From Novosphingobium sp. Chol11 (GTDB lineage Bacteria; Pseudomonadota; Alphaproteobacteria; Sphingomonadales; Sphingomonadaceae): a DNA stretch of 64,000 nucleotides. Position numbers and translations under genes: made by a program. This document shows positions 25,311 through 34,422 of this stretch, in pieces; the stretch's first letter is position 1; every line of letters begins with the position of its first letter. Below the pieces are notes generated by a model that was not told the DNA's origin, made no database searches, and was given only the letters and a program-made list of their open reading frames with translations. The stretch covers positions 62,001 to 126,000 of the forward strand of contig NZ_OBMU01000003.1 of assembly GCF_900218065.1 (NCBI RefSeq), in the 5' to 3' direction.

Positions 25311-26444
25311 ATGACCGACGAAGCGAGCAGGCGGATGGAATTTTCGCGCCTGATGCTGGCCTTGAACCAGGGGTTGCTGGGCGATGACCCGTGGCGCGAA
25401 TTTCTGTTGATGCTGCGCGACCAGACCCATGCCCGTTACGGAACGCTGATCCTGACGCCGCCGGATCTTTCGCTCACCACGATGATCACGCCGACTGCGA
25501 CCAGCGAGTCCATACAGCGCTATCTGGACCGCTATCTGGAAATCGATCCGTTCGTGAACCTGCCCGAGGGCAAGGTCATGACGCTGTATGAATATGTGGG
25601 AGAGGCGGCGCTCAAGAACTCGGCCTATTACAAGGAATGGATTGAATCCATGGACGGGTCCCATGTGCTGGGCGTCGACCTGCGCATGAGCGGCGGGTTC
25701 GAAGCGCGTCTGCGCCTGACCCGTGCTCCGGGCGGCGATCCCTTCAATCGCGAGGAAACCAGCCGGGTAGAGGAAATTGTCCCGCATCTGCGGCAGGCGA
25801 TCGAATTATATCAGAGACTGGAAACATCCAGATCCGAACAGGCCGTGATGATCGGCGCGATCGAACAGTTCGCCGTCGGCACCGTCATTCTGGACCATGA
25901 TCTGAAGGTGTTGAAGGTCAACGAGGTTGCGGCATCAATCCTGGCGGATGGCGACGGCATCGGGCTGGTGGGAGGCCGTGTCGCCCTTACCAACCCGTCA
26001 CGCGACGCCGAATTCCGCAAGAGGCTGAAGGCGGCCGCGTCGGAATGCGGCAACGGGGGAGGCCGGTTCGTTTTCCTGGCGGAGCGTCCTTCCGGTCATC
26101 GCGACATCGGAATGGTCGTGCAACCGGTGCAGATCCCCGGGTTCATGCATACCGGCAGTTCGCCTGCACTCGCGCTGTTCCTTGGCGACCCGGAGCGGCA
26201 GTGCGTCGTGACAGCAGATGCCGTGCGCAAGCTCTTCAACTTCACACCGACCGAGGCGTCGATTTCCGCATCGCTCGCAAATGGTGTGTCAGTCATCGAC
26301 ACCGCGCACCGGCTAGGCATTGCTGAAAACACGGTGCGATCACATCTGCGGTCAATCTTCGCCAAAACGGGGGTCGCCCGGCAATCGCAGCTTGTTCACC
26401 TGATCCACACCAGCATGCCGGAACTGACGCTGCCGCGTGGCTGA
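25311..26444 (+). CDS. LuxR-family transcriptional regulator
   Basis: This encodes about 377 residues. The C-terminal 65 residues form a LuxR/FixJ helix-turn-helix (FTPTEASISASLANGVSVID, then AHRLGIAENTVRSHLRSIF). The N-terminal 300 residues hold PAS-like sensory regions (for example YLEIDPFVNLPEGKVMTLYE; AIEQFAVGTVILDHDLKVLK) and no recognisable acyl-homoserine-lactone domain, a layout common for regulators inside sphingomonad catabolic islands. It probably senses a pathway compound. GGGAGAGG lies 7 bases before the ATG. An inverted repeat at 26450-26467, directly after its stop and ahead of the TonB receptor, is a candidate binding site. Confidence 0.88.
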   Translation: MTDEASRRMEFSRLMLALNQGLLGDDPWREFLLMLRDQTHARYGTLILTPPDLSLTTMITPTATSESIQRYLDRYLEIDPFVNLPEGKVMTLYEYVGEAALKNSAYYKEWIESMDGSHVLGVDLRMSGGFEARLRLTRAPGGDPFNREETSRVEEIVPHLRQAIELYQRLETSRSEQAVMIGAIEQFAVGTVILDHDLKVLKVNEVAASILADGDGIGLVGGRVALTNPSRDAEFRKRLKAAASECGNGGGRFVFLAERPSGHRDIGMVVQPVQIPGFMHTGSSPALALFLGDPERQCVVTADAVRKLFNFTPTEASISASLANGVSVIDTAHRLGIAENTVRSHLRSIFAKTGVARQSQLVHLIHTSMPELTLPRG

Positions 26445-26449
26445 TCTCT

Positions 26450-26467
26450 TCGATTTGACTTAATCGA
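26450..26467. promoter_or_regulatory. Candidate operator ahead of the TonB receptor gene
   Basis: TCGATT (26450-26455) and AATCGA (26462-26467) form a perfect inverted repeat with 6-base spacing, 18 bp overall, the size typical of LuxR-type boxes. It lies just downstream of the LuxR gene and 247 bases before the receptor start. The rest of the 26445-26714 gap shows no other clear signal. Confidence 0.33.
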
Positions 26468-26714
26468 TATGGAGGTGTCGTCCCTCCCTTAGCTGCGCGA
26501 TGCTCCTCGAGACGATCTGCTGAAGGCAGACGCGAGACGAGGAGAGGATGGGCTGCCACAAGGCGCCTCATGGCCAACGCGAATAGGTCGGATTGCGATC
26601 CTCGCGAATGCGCGCCATGCGGATCAGCCGGGCAGCCTTAGCCACCCCCTCCGTTCGCGACGCAGCCAGTGATGCCTTCGTCGGGCGCTGGCGTAGAGAA
26701 TGGGGAGGAACAGC

Positions 26715-29045
26715 ATGTCTCGAATTTTCTGTTGCGCATTATTGAGCTGTGTCGCGCCGAGCGCCCTCATGACAGGTGTCGCCCGTGCGCAGGACAGTGC
26801 TCCAGCAGCGGGCAGGGCCGAGGCTGGCCTGACCGACATCATCGTGACGGCGCGCAAACGCTCTGAAAATATCCAGAATGTTCCAACCGCCGTCACTGCA
26901 ATGGATGCGAAGCTGATCGCGGATCTCCAGATCGAAAGCTTTCAGGATGTCGGCAAGACGGCACCGAACGTGGTTATCCAGAAGCAGGCCGGATCGCCGA
27001 CCGCGCCCCAATTCAATATTCGCGGCGTATCTTCGGGATCGATCAACTTTCAGATCGATTCCGGCGTCGCTCTCTATCTTGATGGTGTGTATCTAGGACG
27101 GCCGGGCAATTCCGCATTCGACCTCGCAGATATCGAACGGATCGAAGTGCTGCGCGGACCGCAGGGCACTTTGTTTGGCCGTAACTCCACCGGCGGCGCA
27201 ATCAGCTTCGTGACGGCAGGGCCGACCGGCAAGTTCGGCGTAGTCGTTGACGGCACCATCGGAAATTACCAGCGGCGGCGGGGGCGAATTACCGTCAATA
27301 CGCCGGAATGGAATGGCTTGTCCGCCCGCGTTACCTATGTGCATGATGAAAATACAGGCTATGTGAAGAATAGCGGTCCGCGCAGAACCTATCTGTTTCC
27401 GGAACCTTTCGGGCCGCAAACCAGCGCGGACAGTTTCGGCGCGAACAATAATGAGTCCGTTTTCGCGGCGGTACGCTATACCGGCATCGACAATCTGACG
27501 CTCGACTATCGGTTCGACTATGCCGATCTGGTGACGACGCTCGATGCGATGCAGTTGCTGAACGGTGGGGCGGCGTTTGGCGCGATCACCAATTTTCCCA
27601 ATCAACCTGCTCTGGGCGGAACGGCGGTCGAAAGTTTGAAGCGGTTGGACCGCGTGCCGATCGACGGTTTGGCTGCCGCGAGCCAGAAGACCTGGGGACA
27701 TAGTCTTACGGCGGTCTATGACTTAAACGATGCGCTCAGCGTCAAATATATCGGGGCTCTTCGCGGCTTCAAGGTGAACAGCACTTCCGATCTCGATGGC
27801 AACGCGCTTGTCGATCCTTATGGCGGGACGGGCGGTTATTTCCAGGCATTGGGCGCAGTACGTTATGCCAAGCAGCGGCAATGGTCCCACGAACTCCAGC
27901 TGCTGGGCCATATGGACCGGTTGGATTTCGTCGGCGGCCTGTTCTACTATCGCGAGAAAGCCTTCCTCAACAGCCCGGTAATCTTCGGCCTGGTGGCGCA
28001 ACCCGGCCAGCCGATCCCGATCGTCAATCCGGACAGCTATCTGGCCGGCGGCGACCTGTTGCGAGTGCTCAACAAATCTTACGCCGCCTATGCCCATGTG
28101 GATTTCCGGTTGACCGACGAGCTGGAGCTGAGCGCGGGCACGCGCTATTCCAAGGATGATCGAACGGAGAACGACCTGCTGGCGGCTCCGCGTACCCCCA
28201 CCGTGCCGCGCGGCAGCTTCCGGGCGAAGCAGGGACGCTTCGACTATGACGCCTCCATTCGTTACCGCTTCGCGCCCGATAGCAGCGTCTATGCCAAGTT
28301 CACCACCGGGTTCGTTTCAGGCGGCATCTTCCATGGCGCGGAATTCGAGCCCGAGACGATCAAATCCTATGAAGTCGGCCTTAAATCGGAATTCCTGAAC
28401 CGGCGCGTCCGTGTCAACCTTGCGCTGTTCCAGGCGGATCGCAAGGCGCTTCAGGTTACCGGCTTCGATCCCAACCAGGGCGGCAACATCCTGCTCAACA
28501 CTGGCACGGAGCGGGCGCGCGGTGTCGAGGTCGAAACCACCGTGGTGCCGGTGGATGGCCTCACCCTCAATGCCAATTACGGCTTCACCGATGTGGAGCC
28601 CAAGGCGGAATCGTCCAATCCCGCCGCGACGCCGGTGCGGTCCTACCAGCCCCGGCATACCGCCTATCTCGCGACGCAATATGAAGCGGCGGCCTTCCCG
28701 GACGGCACGACGCTGAGCTTCCGGGTGGATGGCCAATATGAGGGCAAGCATTACCGGCTTCAGTGCCCGATCGGCGCGTTGCAATCGCCAACGGAGGGCT
28801 GTCTGGGGAGCGGAGACGCTGCGCTTGATCGTGCGCTGGTTATTCCTTCGAGCTGGCAGATCGGCGCCCGCATGACCTTTGCCGATATCCCGCTTGGCAG
28901 TGTGAAGGGGCGGATTTCGCTGTGGGGCAAGAACCTCAACAATTCGGACAAGCCGGAATTCCTCTTTCCCGTATTCGATACCTGGACTGTCGGAACCTTC
29001 CAGGCGCCGCGCACCTATGGCGTCGATTTCGGTGTGGAGTTTTGA
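26715..29045 (+). CDS. TonB-dependent outer-membrane receptor
   Basis: This encodes about 776 residues. A signal peptide (CCALLSCVAPSALMTGVARA) is followed by a TonB-box-like DIIVTARKRSENIQNVP, the plug domain (FNIRGVSSGSINF; IERIEVLRGPQGTLFGRN, STGGAISFVT) and a 22-strand barrel ending in GVDFGVEF with a terminal Phe. It imports a large or scarce hydrophobic nutrient using TonB energy. GGGGAGG lies 6 bases before the ATG at 26715; an ATG 15 bases upstream overlaps that ribosome-binding site. Following the LuxR gene and the enone/ketone enzymes, it is the probable uptake receptor for their substrate. Confidence 0.93.
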   Translation: MSRIFCCALLSCVAPSALMTGVARAQDSAPAAGRAEAGLTDIIVTARKRSENIQNVPTAVTAMDAKLIADLQIESFQDVGKTAPNVVIQKQAGSPTAPQFNIRGVSSGSINFQIDSGVALYLDGVYLGRPGNSAFDLADIERIEVLRGPQGTLFGRNSTGGAISFVTAGPTGKFGVVVDGTIGNYQRRRGRITVNTPEWNGLSARVTYVHDENTGYVKNSGPRRTYLFPEPFGPQTSADSFGANNNESVFAAVRYTGIDNLTLDYRFDYADLVTTLDAMQLLNGGAAFGAITNFPNQPALGGTAVESLKRLDRVPIDGLAAASQKTWGHSLTAVYDLNDALSVKYIGALRGFKVNSTSDLDGNALVDPYGGTGGYFQALGAVRYAKQRQWSHELQLLGHMDRLDFVGGLFYYREKAFLNSPVIFGLVAQPGQPIPIVNPDSYLAGGDLLRVLNKSYAAYAHVDFRLTDELELSAGTRYSKDDRTENDLLAAPRTPTVPRGSFRAKQGRFDYDASIRYRFAPDSSVYAKFTTGFVSGGIFHGAEFEPETIKSYEVGLKSEFLNRRVRVNLALFQADRKALQVTGFDPNQGGNILLNTGTERARGVEVETTVVPVDGLTLNANYGFTDVEPKAESSNPAATPVRSYQPRHTAYLATQYEAAAFPDGTTLSFRVDGQYEGKHYRLQCPIGALQSPTEGCLGSGDAALDRALVIPSSWQIGARMTFADIPLGSVKGRISLWGKNLNNSDKPEFLFPVFDTWTVGTFQAPRTYGVDFGVEF

Positions 29046-29088
29046 TGGGACCGCGTTTCAACCTTATCGCAAATCTTGAGGATTGGTC

Positions 29089-29574
29089 ATGACGATACGG
29101 CTCGAAGACATAGAGCTCATCAAGCAGCTGAAACATAAATATTGCCGGTATCTGGACACGGCCGATGCGGAAGGCCTTGCCTCCGTCCTTACGGAAGACA
29201 TCGTCGTCGATTATGTTGGCGCCAGTTATCACTTCCATGCCGAGGGCCGCGATGAGGTGGTGTCTCTGCTCCACGCGGCCTTCCATGAGGACTTCGTCGG
29301 TTGCCATACCGTGCATCAGCCCGAGATCAACGTGACGAGCGATGATCGGGCGGAGGGCCGCTGGACGCTTACCGACTATGCCATGGACTTCCGTACGGGC
29401 ATGGAAACGAGCGGTGCCTGCCTCTATCGTGACGAATATCGCAAGGTCGATGGCCAATGGCAGATCGCCCGGTCCTCCTACCGCCGCCTGTATGAGCGGA
29501 TGGAAAAGCCTGCGGTGGCGCCCAATTTCACGTCGCGCTATCTCGCTGAAAAGGCGGCCAATCCGGAAATCTGA
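29089..29574 (+). CDS. NTF2-like (SnoaL-type) protein
   Basis: This encodes about 161 residues of a bile-acid 7alpha-dehydratase/SnoaL-like NTF2 fold: IELIKQLKHKYCRYLDTADA, LTEDIVVDYVGASYHFHAEG, CHTVHQPEINV, and a C-terminal WQIARSSYRRLYERME. The His in CHTVH and the Tyr/Asp in DTADAEGL are common active-site positions in this dehydratase-like branch. The ATG at 29089 follows a GAGG motif. It closes the plus-strand island and is convergent with the BLUF gene. A dehydratase or isomerase role on a ring substrate is inferred from the family. Confidence 0.83.
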   Translation: MTIRLEDIELIKQLKHKYCRYLDTADAEGLASVLTEDIVVDYVGASYHFHAEGRDEVVSLLHAAFHEDFVGCHTVHQPEINVTSDDRAEGRWTLTDYAMDFRTGMETSGACLYRDEYRKVDGQWQIARSSYRRLYERMEKPAVAPNFTSRYLAEKAANPEI

Positions 29575-29610
29575 TGGCGTGGGTGCTGATCGAGGGGTAA
29601 GCGGAGCGGC

Positions 29611-30027
29611 TCATGCATGTCCCATCATGGCGGATTCGGACATGAATTGGGCTAATGCTTCTACGCAGTCTTCGCGGGCGTGCGCCGCGTCGCTTAGCAG
29701 CTGTTCAATCCTCCGCTCACCCGATCGCGCGGGGGGCACATATGCAAGCGACCAGGTGACGAACCGGCGGCAGGGATATGCGCCCTCTGCGATGGTGCGG
29801 ATATCTTCGTGCCGAAGGTCATCGAGGATGATCCGCTGCAATGTGCCCACCGAAGTTGCGGGGCCTTCAAGATATTGCGCGAAATGGCGGCCGGTGAACA
29901 GCAGTGCGCCCGTGACCTGGAGCTTGCGATTGCGAGGTATCGAGTCCCTGACGATATCCGCCACCAGCTCATCGGACTCGTCCTCGGCAAGCCTGCTCGT
30001 GCTGATGTAGAACCATCGGAAAATCAT
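29611..30027 (-). CDS. BLUF-domain blue-light sensor protein
   Basis: This encodes 138 residues, a stand-alone BLUF domain of about 95 residues plus a short helical C-terminus. Key flavin-pocket residues are present: Tyr7 in RWFYIST, Asn33 in RNRKLQVTGALLF and Gln51 in HFAQYLEG, with Trp92 in RRFVTWSLAYVPP at the semi-conserved Trp position. The Asn-Gln spacing of 18 matches AppA and BlrB; Tyr-Asn is 26 rather than 24. Such short BLUF proteins signal by protein-protein contact after blue-light switching. No fused output domain is present. It diverges from the SIMPL lipoprotein gene. Confidence 0.9.
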   Translation of the reverse strand: MIFRWFYISTSRLAEDESDELVADIVRDSIPRNRKLQVTGALLFTGRHFAQYLEGPATSVGTLQRIILDDLRHEDIRTIAEGAYPCRRFVTWSLAYVPPARSGERRIEQLLSDAAHAREDCVEALAQFMSESAMMGHA

Positions 30028-30195
30028 TTAGCGAACTCCCGGATTGTCGATCGTCATTACAGGAGAAGCGGCTGCCCCGTCTCCAACTCACTAGGGTTAA
30101 GCAGAAAGTCCCAACCGTGGGCCCAGCCTTTCGCTCAGCTTCGCTTCATCTTTCGTGGGGCACGTTCGGCTTCACCGCAAAGTTGGGGAGAGATG

Positions 30196-30933
30196 ATGTC
30201 CGTTGCTAAATTGTCTTTGGCATTGAGCCCGCTGATGCTCCTCCATGCCTGTGATCGAGAGCCGCGCGACCCGCGTGGCGTTGGTCATGATGAAACGCTG
30301 CTGTCCGTCAGCGCAACGGGACAGGGCGACACGCGTCCTGATCAGGCACAGTTCCAGGCCGGTATCAATAGCTGGGCGAAATCAGCCGCCGAAGCCACTG
30401 CCGCGAACCAACAGCTGATCGGAAAGATCGTGGACGCTCTTTCCGGTGCAGGGATAGCGGAGAAGGACATCCAGACACGGAGCCTGAGTGTACAACGGCT
30501 CGATTGGGGCGATCGCAAAGGCCAATATCAGGCTAGCAACATCATCAACGTAACCGTGCGGGACGTTGATCGGGCATCCGCCGCAGTGACAGCGGCTACC
30601 ACGGCGGGTGCCAATGTCCTGAGCGGTCCCGATCTGCGCATGGCTGATCCGGAGAAGGCGGCGAACTCCGCATACACCGCAGCGTACAAGGCCGCGCATG
30701 CGCGCGCTGAGGCCTATGCCGATGCGGCAGGAATGACTATCGCGCGCGTGCTGTCGATACGCGATGCAGGCGGCACCCAAGGGAACCGCTATCTGCCGGG
30801 TGCGGTGCCGGTAGCGCCCCCACCGATCGCGGTTGAACAATCCGCCGCCAACGCTTCGAATGTGCCGTTGATGCCGGGGCAGACAACGAGCACAGTCGCC
30901 GTGCAGGTGGATTTCGCACTCAAGCCGAAATAA
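30196..30933 (+). CDS. SIMPL (DUF541) domain lipoprotein
   Basis: This encodes about 245 residues. A lipoprotein signal ends in LMLLHAC, with Cys19 as the lipidation site. The SIMPL/DUF541 domain follows: LLSVSATGQGDTRPDQAQF, EKDIQTRSLSVQRLDW, AYKAAHARAEAYADAAGM, and a C-terminal VAVQVDFALK strand. Family members are periplasmic or outer-membrane-anchored and some affect oxidative-stress tolerance. Two adjacent ATGs (30193 and 30196) occur; GGGGAG spacing favours the second. A Pro/Val-rich loop (GAVPVAPPPIAVEQ) precedes the last strand. Confidence 0.87.
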   Translation: MSVAKLSLALSPLMLLHACDREPRDPRGVGHDETLLSVSATGQGDTRPDQAQFQAGINSWAKSAAEATAANQQLIGKIVDALSGAGIAEKDIQTRSLSVQRLDWGDRKGQYQASNIINVTVRDVDRASAAVTAATTAGANVLSGPDLRMADPEKAANSAYTAAYKAAHARAEAYADAAGMTIARVLSIRDAGGTQGNRYLPGAVPVAPPPIAVEQSAANASNVPLMPGQTTSTVAVQVDFALKPK

Positions 30934-31096
30934 GCGCTCTACCCAACCGCGATCGAAGCGGGCGTTTGCAAGAACGCCGATCATGTTATTTGTACTTTGC
31001 GTAGCCGTGACTTTAGGAGGGGTGGCATGCTGGGCCTTCGCAACAGCAGGCCGGTCCACTAACGCCGAGCGTGACGAGAAAATTGGGAGAGAGTAG

Positions 31097-31885
31097 ATGA
31101 GCGGTCGATTGAGCGGCAAACGGGCCATGATCCTTGGCGTCGCTCCACAGAATGTCGGCGCCGCCATCGCGCGTACCTATATCGATCATGGTGCACAGGC
31201 CGTCATTGCCGGTCGCAGAACGGAACCGCTGCAACAGATTGCGGACGAGATCGGGGCGGAATGGGTTGCCTGCGACATCACCGACGAAGCCAGTCTCAAC
31301 AAGGCGGTGGAGGATGCCGCCGACAAGATGGGCGGGCTCGACATCGGCGTCAACAGCACTGGCTGGGGTTTGCTCAAGCCGTTTCTGGAAACAAGCCGTG
31401 ACGAATTGGAGCGCATGGCCGCTGTCCAGTTCACCGGGCCGTTCCAGTTTTTCCAGGCGCTGGTGCGGAACATGCAGCATGGCGGGTCGATCATCCAAAT
31501 CTCATCGGTGACGGCGACGATCATGTTTGAGGATCATGCCGCCTATATGGGCACCAAGGCCGGTATCGATCACGTGATCCGCACGATTGCCAATGAATTT
31601 GGCGACAGGGGCATTCGCGCCAACAGCATCGCGGCTGGCGGCGTCGCGGATGCACCCATGTCGGGCGGGGGAATGGCCATCCCGGCGATGCGCGAACTTT
31701 ATATGCGAGAAATCCCCCTCCGGCGGCCGGGCATGTCTGCGGATGTCGCCAACGCCGCGCTATGGCTGGCGAGCGAAGAGTCGAGCTTTGTTACAGGCCA
31801 GGTGATCCATGTCAGTGGCGGCCAGACGCTGCGGCGTAATCCGTCCATTGCGGAAGTCTATGCCATTTTCGGGGCAGAGCAATGA
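31097..31885 (+). CDS. SDR family oxidoreductase (enoyl-reductase-like cofactor motif)
   Basis: This encodes 262 residues. The first motif, ILGVAPQNVGAAIA, resembles the GxxxxxSxxxA-type turn of divergent and FabI-like SDRs rather than TGxxxGIG. AGRRTEPL suggests NADP. STGWGLLKPF replaces NNAG, yet ISSVT and the catalytic YMGTK are in classical order, and the end is VTGQVIHVSGGQTL. GGGAGAGAG precedes the ATG. It is followed by two strong hairpins and a convergent monooxygenase gene. The substrate is unknown. Confidence 0.88.
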   Translation: MSGRLSGKRAMILGVAPQNVGAAIARTYIDHGAQAVIAGRRTEPLQQIADEIGAEWVACDITDEASLNKAVEDAADKMGGLDIGVNSTGWGLLKPFLETSRDELERMAAVQFTGPFQFFQALVRNMQHGGSIIQISSVTATIMFEDHAAYMGTKAGIDHVIRTIANEFGDRGIRANSIAAGGVADAPMSGGGMAIPAMRELYMREIPLRRPGMSADVANAALWLASEESSFVTGQVIHVSGGQTLRRNPSIAEVYAIFGAEQ

Positions 31886-31900
31886 ACCGATGATGGAGAT

Positions 31901-31934
31901 TGGCTGACCTTCCGCAAGATGGAAGGTCAAGCCA
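31901..31934. terminator. Strong hairpin between convergent genes
   Basis: TGGCTGACCTTCC (31901-31913) pairs with GGAAGGTC and AGCCA (31921-31934) through 13 base pairs with a single bulged A and a 7-base loop. It lies 16 bases after the SDR stop. No T-run follows on either strand, so it may be a Rho-assisted or bidirectional terminator, or protect the mRNA 3' end. Confidence 0.5.
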
Positions 31935-31987
31935 GATTGAAGCGTCACTACAGCACTTTGCCACCCGGAGGCGGGCCGACTCGAACT

Positions 31988-32026
31988 TCCGGATTTCGAT
32001 GCACGAAATCGGCACCAAAATCCGGA
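31988..32026. repeat. Second hairpin between convergent genes
   Basis: TCCGGATTT at 31988-31996 and AAATCCGGA at 32018-32026 are exact complements, and inside them CGAT (31997-32000) and ATCG (32008-32011) also pair. On the minus strand it follows the end of the monooxygenase gene. Together with the hairpin at 31901-31934 it fills the 158-base gap between the two genes. Confidence 0.45.
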
Positions 32027-32043
32027 TAGCTTGGTCGCTGTCT

Positions 32044-33834
32044 TTAGGCTTCCGAATTCCTGGAAACTTCCAGTCCTTCGAGATCGCCCCTTTCGCGCCA
32101 TTTCTTCAGTTCTTCGAAATAGGCCAGGGTGCCCCCGGCATAGGGAGCGTTGCGGGCCATCTTGTGGTCGCCGAGCGATCCTTCGTTGTTGTAGAAGCCC
32201 GGGGTGCATTCGGAGGAGAACTTGCCGGTGCCCGTCAGATGCGACATCAGCACGCCAAGCCAGTGTTCCTGCGCCTGCTCGGTCGGTTCGAAGGCGCGGG
32301 CGTCCAGGTCGACCATGCGCTTGAGGGTGTAGGCGGTCTGTGTCGCGACATTATCGAGAATGGGAACGACGTTGACGCCGGTGCCGCCCTGGACCAGGCT
32401 GGACATCAACAGGTTGGGGAAGCCCTTCGTATACATGCCATGCAGGGTGGCGGCGCCGTCCTTCCACGCGTCGGTCAGCGACTGCCCGCCTTTGCCGTAC
32501 AGTTCAAAGCCCAGGCGGCGGGTATAGCCCGTCGAGACTTCGAAGCCCGATGCATAGACGAGGCAATCGACCGGATATTCGGTGCCGCCGACCACCACGC
32601 CGGTGGGGGTGATGCGCTCGACACCCTTGCCGTCGGTATCGACCAGAGTGACGTTGGGACGGTTGAAGCTTTGCAGATATTCGTCATGGAAGCAGGGACG
32701 CTTGCACATGGTGTTGTACCAGGGCTTCAATGCCTCTGCCGTGGCGGGATCCTGCACGATCTGATCGATGCGGGCGCCAATGCCCTCCATGCGGGCGAAG
32801 TCGGCCAGTTCATACTGATCGTCATCAGCCGCGCCGCCTTCGAAATTGACGCCGCCTGAAATCTGCGTCCAGCCATCGTTGATGAGGTCCTGCTCAACCG
32901 GCTGACCGGCGACCAGCGCCTCGAAATTCTCGATCCGCTCCTGCTGCCATCCTGGCTGGAGCGAAGCGGCCCATGCAGGATCGGTCGGCTGGTTGTTCCG
33001 CTCACCCACGCCGGACGGCGTGCGCTGGAAGACGTAGAGATGCTCCGCGTCGCGGGCGAGGTTGGGCACCGCCTGCACCGCGGTCGCGCCGGTGCCGATG
33101 ATGCCGATGCGCTTGTCCTTCAGGCGATCCATCGGCGTGGTCGGGCTGCCACCGGTATAGGCATAGTCCCAGCGGCTGGTGTGGAAGCTGTGCCCCTTGA
33201 AGTTTTCGATCCCCGGGATGCCGGGCAGTTTGGCCTTGTGCATGATCCCGCCGGCGATGACGAGGAAGCGTGCCGCCAGCACGTCGTCATGGTTGGTGCG
33301 CACCAGCCAGCGGGCGCGTCCCTCATCCCAGCGGACTTCCGTTACCTGCGTCTGGAACAATGCGCGGTCGTAAAGGTCGAAATGGCGGCCGAGCTGCTGG
33401 CAATAGCCGAAGATTTCCGCCGCCTTGGCGTATTTTTCCGTCGGGATGTAGCCGGTTTCCTCAAGCAGCGGCAGGTAGATATAGCTTTCAATGTCGCAAG
33501 CCGCGCCCGGATAGCGGTTCCAATACCAGGTGCCGCCGAAATCACCTGCCCGATCGATGATGCGGAAATCCTCGACGCCTTGCTGCCGCAGGCGCGCACC
33601 GGTGAGAAGCCCGCCGAAGCCGCCGCCGACGATTGCGACCTCTGTTTCTTCGACGATCGCCGGGCGCGTAAAGCCTGGTTCGACATAAGGGTCGGCGTCG
33701 AAGTCGCGGAAAACGGCGTTGGGATCAAGATACTGGTTCGGACCATCGGCCCGCAGGCGCCTGTCGCGTTCGATGCGGTATTTTTCTCTTAGCGCTTCAG
33801 GAGATATCCGGACCGCTGTTTTAACATCGCTCAT
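32044..33834 (-). CDS. Flavin-containing monooxygenase, Baeyer-Villiger type
   Basis: This encodes 596 residues. The FAD motif is [17 protein letters not shown], then [17 protein letters not shown], a stretch conserved in cyclohexanone- and phenylacetone-monooxygenase-like enzymes. The Baeyer-Villiger fingerprint [11 protein letters not shown] fits FxGxxxHxxxW, and a second Rossmann motif [15 protein letters not shown] binds NADPH. Such enzymes insert oxygen next to a ketone to form esters or lactones. GGAG precedes the ATG by 8 bases. It is the last gene of the minus-strand arm with two VOC proteins, a TonB receptor and two oxygenases. A cyclic or aromatic ketone substrate is likely. Confidence 0.93.
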   Translation of the reverse strand: MSDVKTAVRISPEALREKYRIERDRRLRADGPNQYLDPNAVFRDFDADPYVEPGFTRPAIVEETEVAIVGGGFGGLLTGARLRQQGVEDFRIIDRAGDFGGTWYWNRYPGAACDIESYIYLPLLEETGYIPTEKYAKAAEIFGYCQQLGRHFDLYDRALFQTQVTEVRWDEGRARWLVRTNHDDVLAARFLVIAGGIMHKAKLPGIPGIENFKGHSFHTSRWDYAYTGGSPTTPMDRLKDKRIGIIGTGATAVQAVPNLARDAEHLYVFQRTPSGVGERNNQPTDPAWAASLQPGWQQERIENFEALVAGQPVEQDLINDGWTQISGGVNFEGGAADDDQYELADFARMEGIGARIDQIVQDPATAEALKPWYNTMCKRPCFHDEYLQSFNRPNVTLVDTDGKGVERITPTGVVVGGTEYPVDCLVYASGFEVSTGYTRRLGFELYGKGGQSLTDAWKDGAATLHGMYTKGFPNLLMSSLVQGGTGVNVVPILDNVATQTAYTLKRMVDLDARAFEPTEQAQEHWLGVLMSHLTGTGKFSSECTPGFYNNEGSLGDHKMARNAPYAGGTLAYFEELKKWRERGDLEGLEVSRNSEA

Positions 33835-33967
33835 GAGCTAGCTCCAAAATCTTCAAATTCATCTCTGAATATCATCCCGCGATGCGCCACTTCAGTATAG
33901 ACCATGCGAGAGGCAATCAGTCCCGACCGTCCTATTGAGAGGACGGCGGGACTCGTCGCCCGTTCCT

Positions 33968-34375
33968 TCATTTGCCGTGGTCAGGCGACAATTGCATGAC
34001 TTCGACTTTATGACCCTCGGGGTCGGCCACGATCGCATAGCGGAACTTATGCTCCTCGAGCGTCTCAGCCGCTCTGGCGATGCTGCCGCCCGCGGCCAGC
34101 GCTGCAGCCACGACGGCGTCCACATCGTCGACCATGAAGGCAATCGCTGCCTCTCCCGGCGTTGGCGTAGGCCTGTTCACATAATGCATCAAGGCGAGTT
34201 GCTGGTTGCTTTCTCCCCCTTCTGCTTTCAGGAAAATCTCTATGTGGGGCTCTTCGGTTTCGAGGCCGTCGAAGCGTCCCACTTCCTTCATTCCGAAAGC
34301 GTCGCTGTAGAAACGCACCAATGTCTCTGCATCGCCAACCATCAGTTTGAAATAATATAGGGAAATCTTGCTCAT
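33968..34375 (-). CDS. VOC-family protein (tandem copy 2)
   Basis: This encodes 135 residues, one glyoxalase-like unit: YYFKLMVGDAETLVRFYSDA, then PHIEIFLKAE, AIAFMVDDVDAVV and DPEGHKVEVMQL. His in EEPHIEIF and Glu in KVEVM could bind a metal, but the first-strand His common in metal-binding VOC enzymes is Lys or Tyr here, so it may bind ligand without a metal. It is clearly a paralogue of the next gene upstream (34423-34809); even the leaders resemble each other. It may isomerise or bind a pathway intermediate. Confidence 0.85.
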   Translation of the reverse strand: MSKISLYYFKLMVGDAETLVRFYSDAFGMKEVGRFDGLETEEPHIEIFLKAEGGESNQQLALMHYVNRPTPTPGEAAIAFMVDDVDAVVAAALAAGGSIARAAETLEEHKFRYAIVADPEGHKVEVMQLSPDHGK

Positions 34376-34422
34376 CTGTTTTTCCTATCGTGATCAAATC
34401 ACTGAAATATCGTCTACTTTTG

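Noticed and set aside
31900-33792. Two long plus-strand frames (31900-32859 and 33040-33792) opposite the monooxygenase gene
   Set aside because: They mirror the monooxygenase reading frame, show no motif and have no ribosome-binding site. The BVMO fingerprint and Rossmann motifs fix the minus strand as coding.
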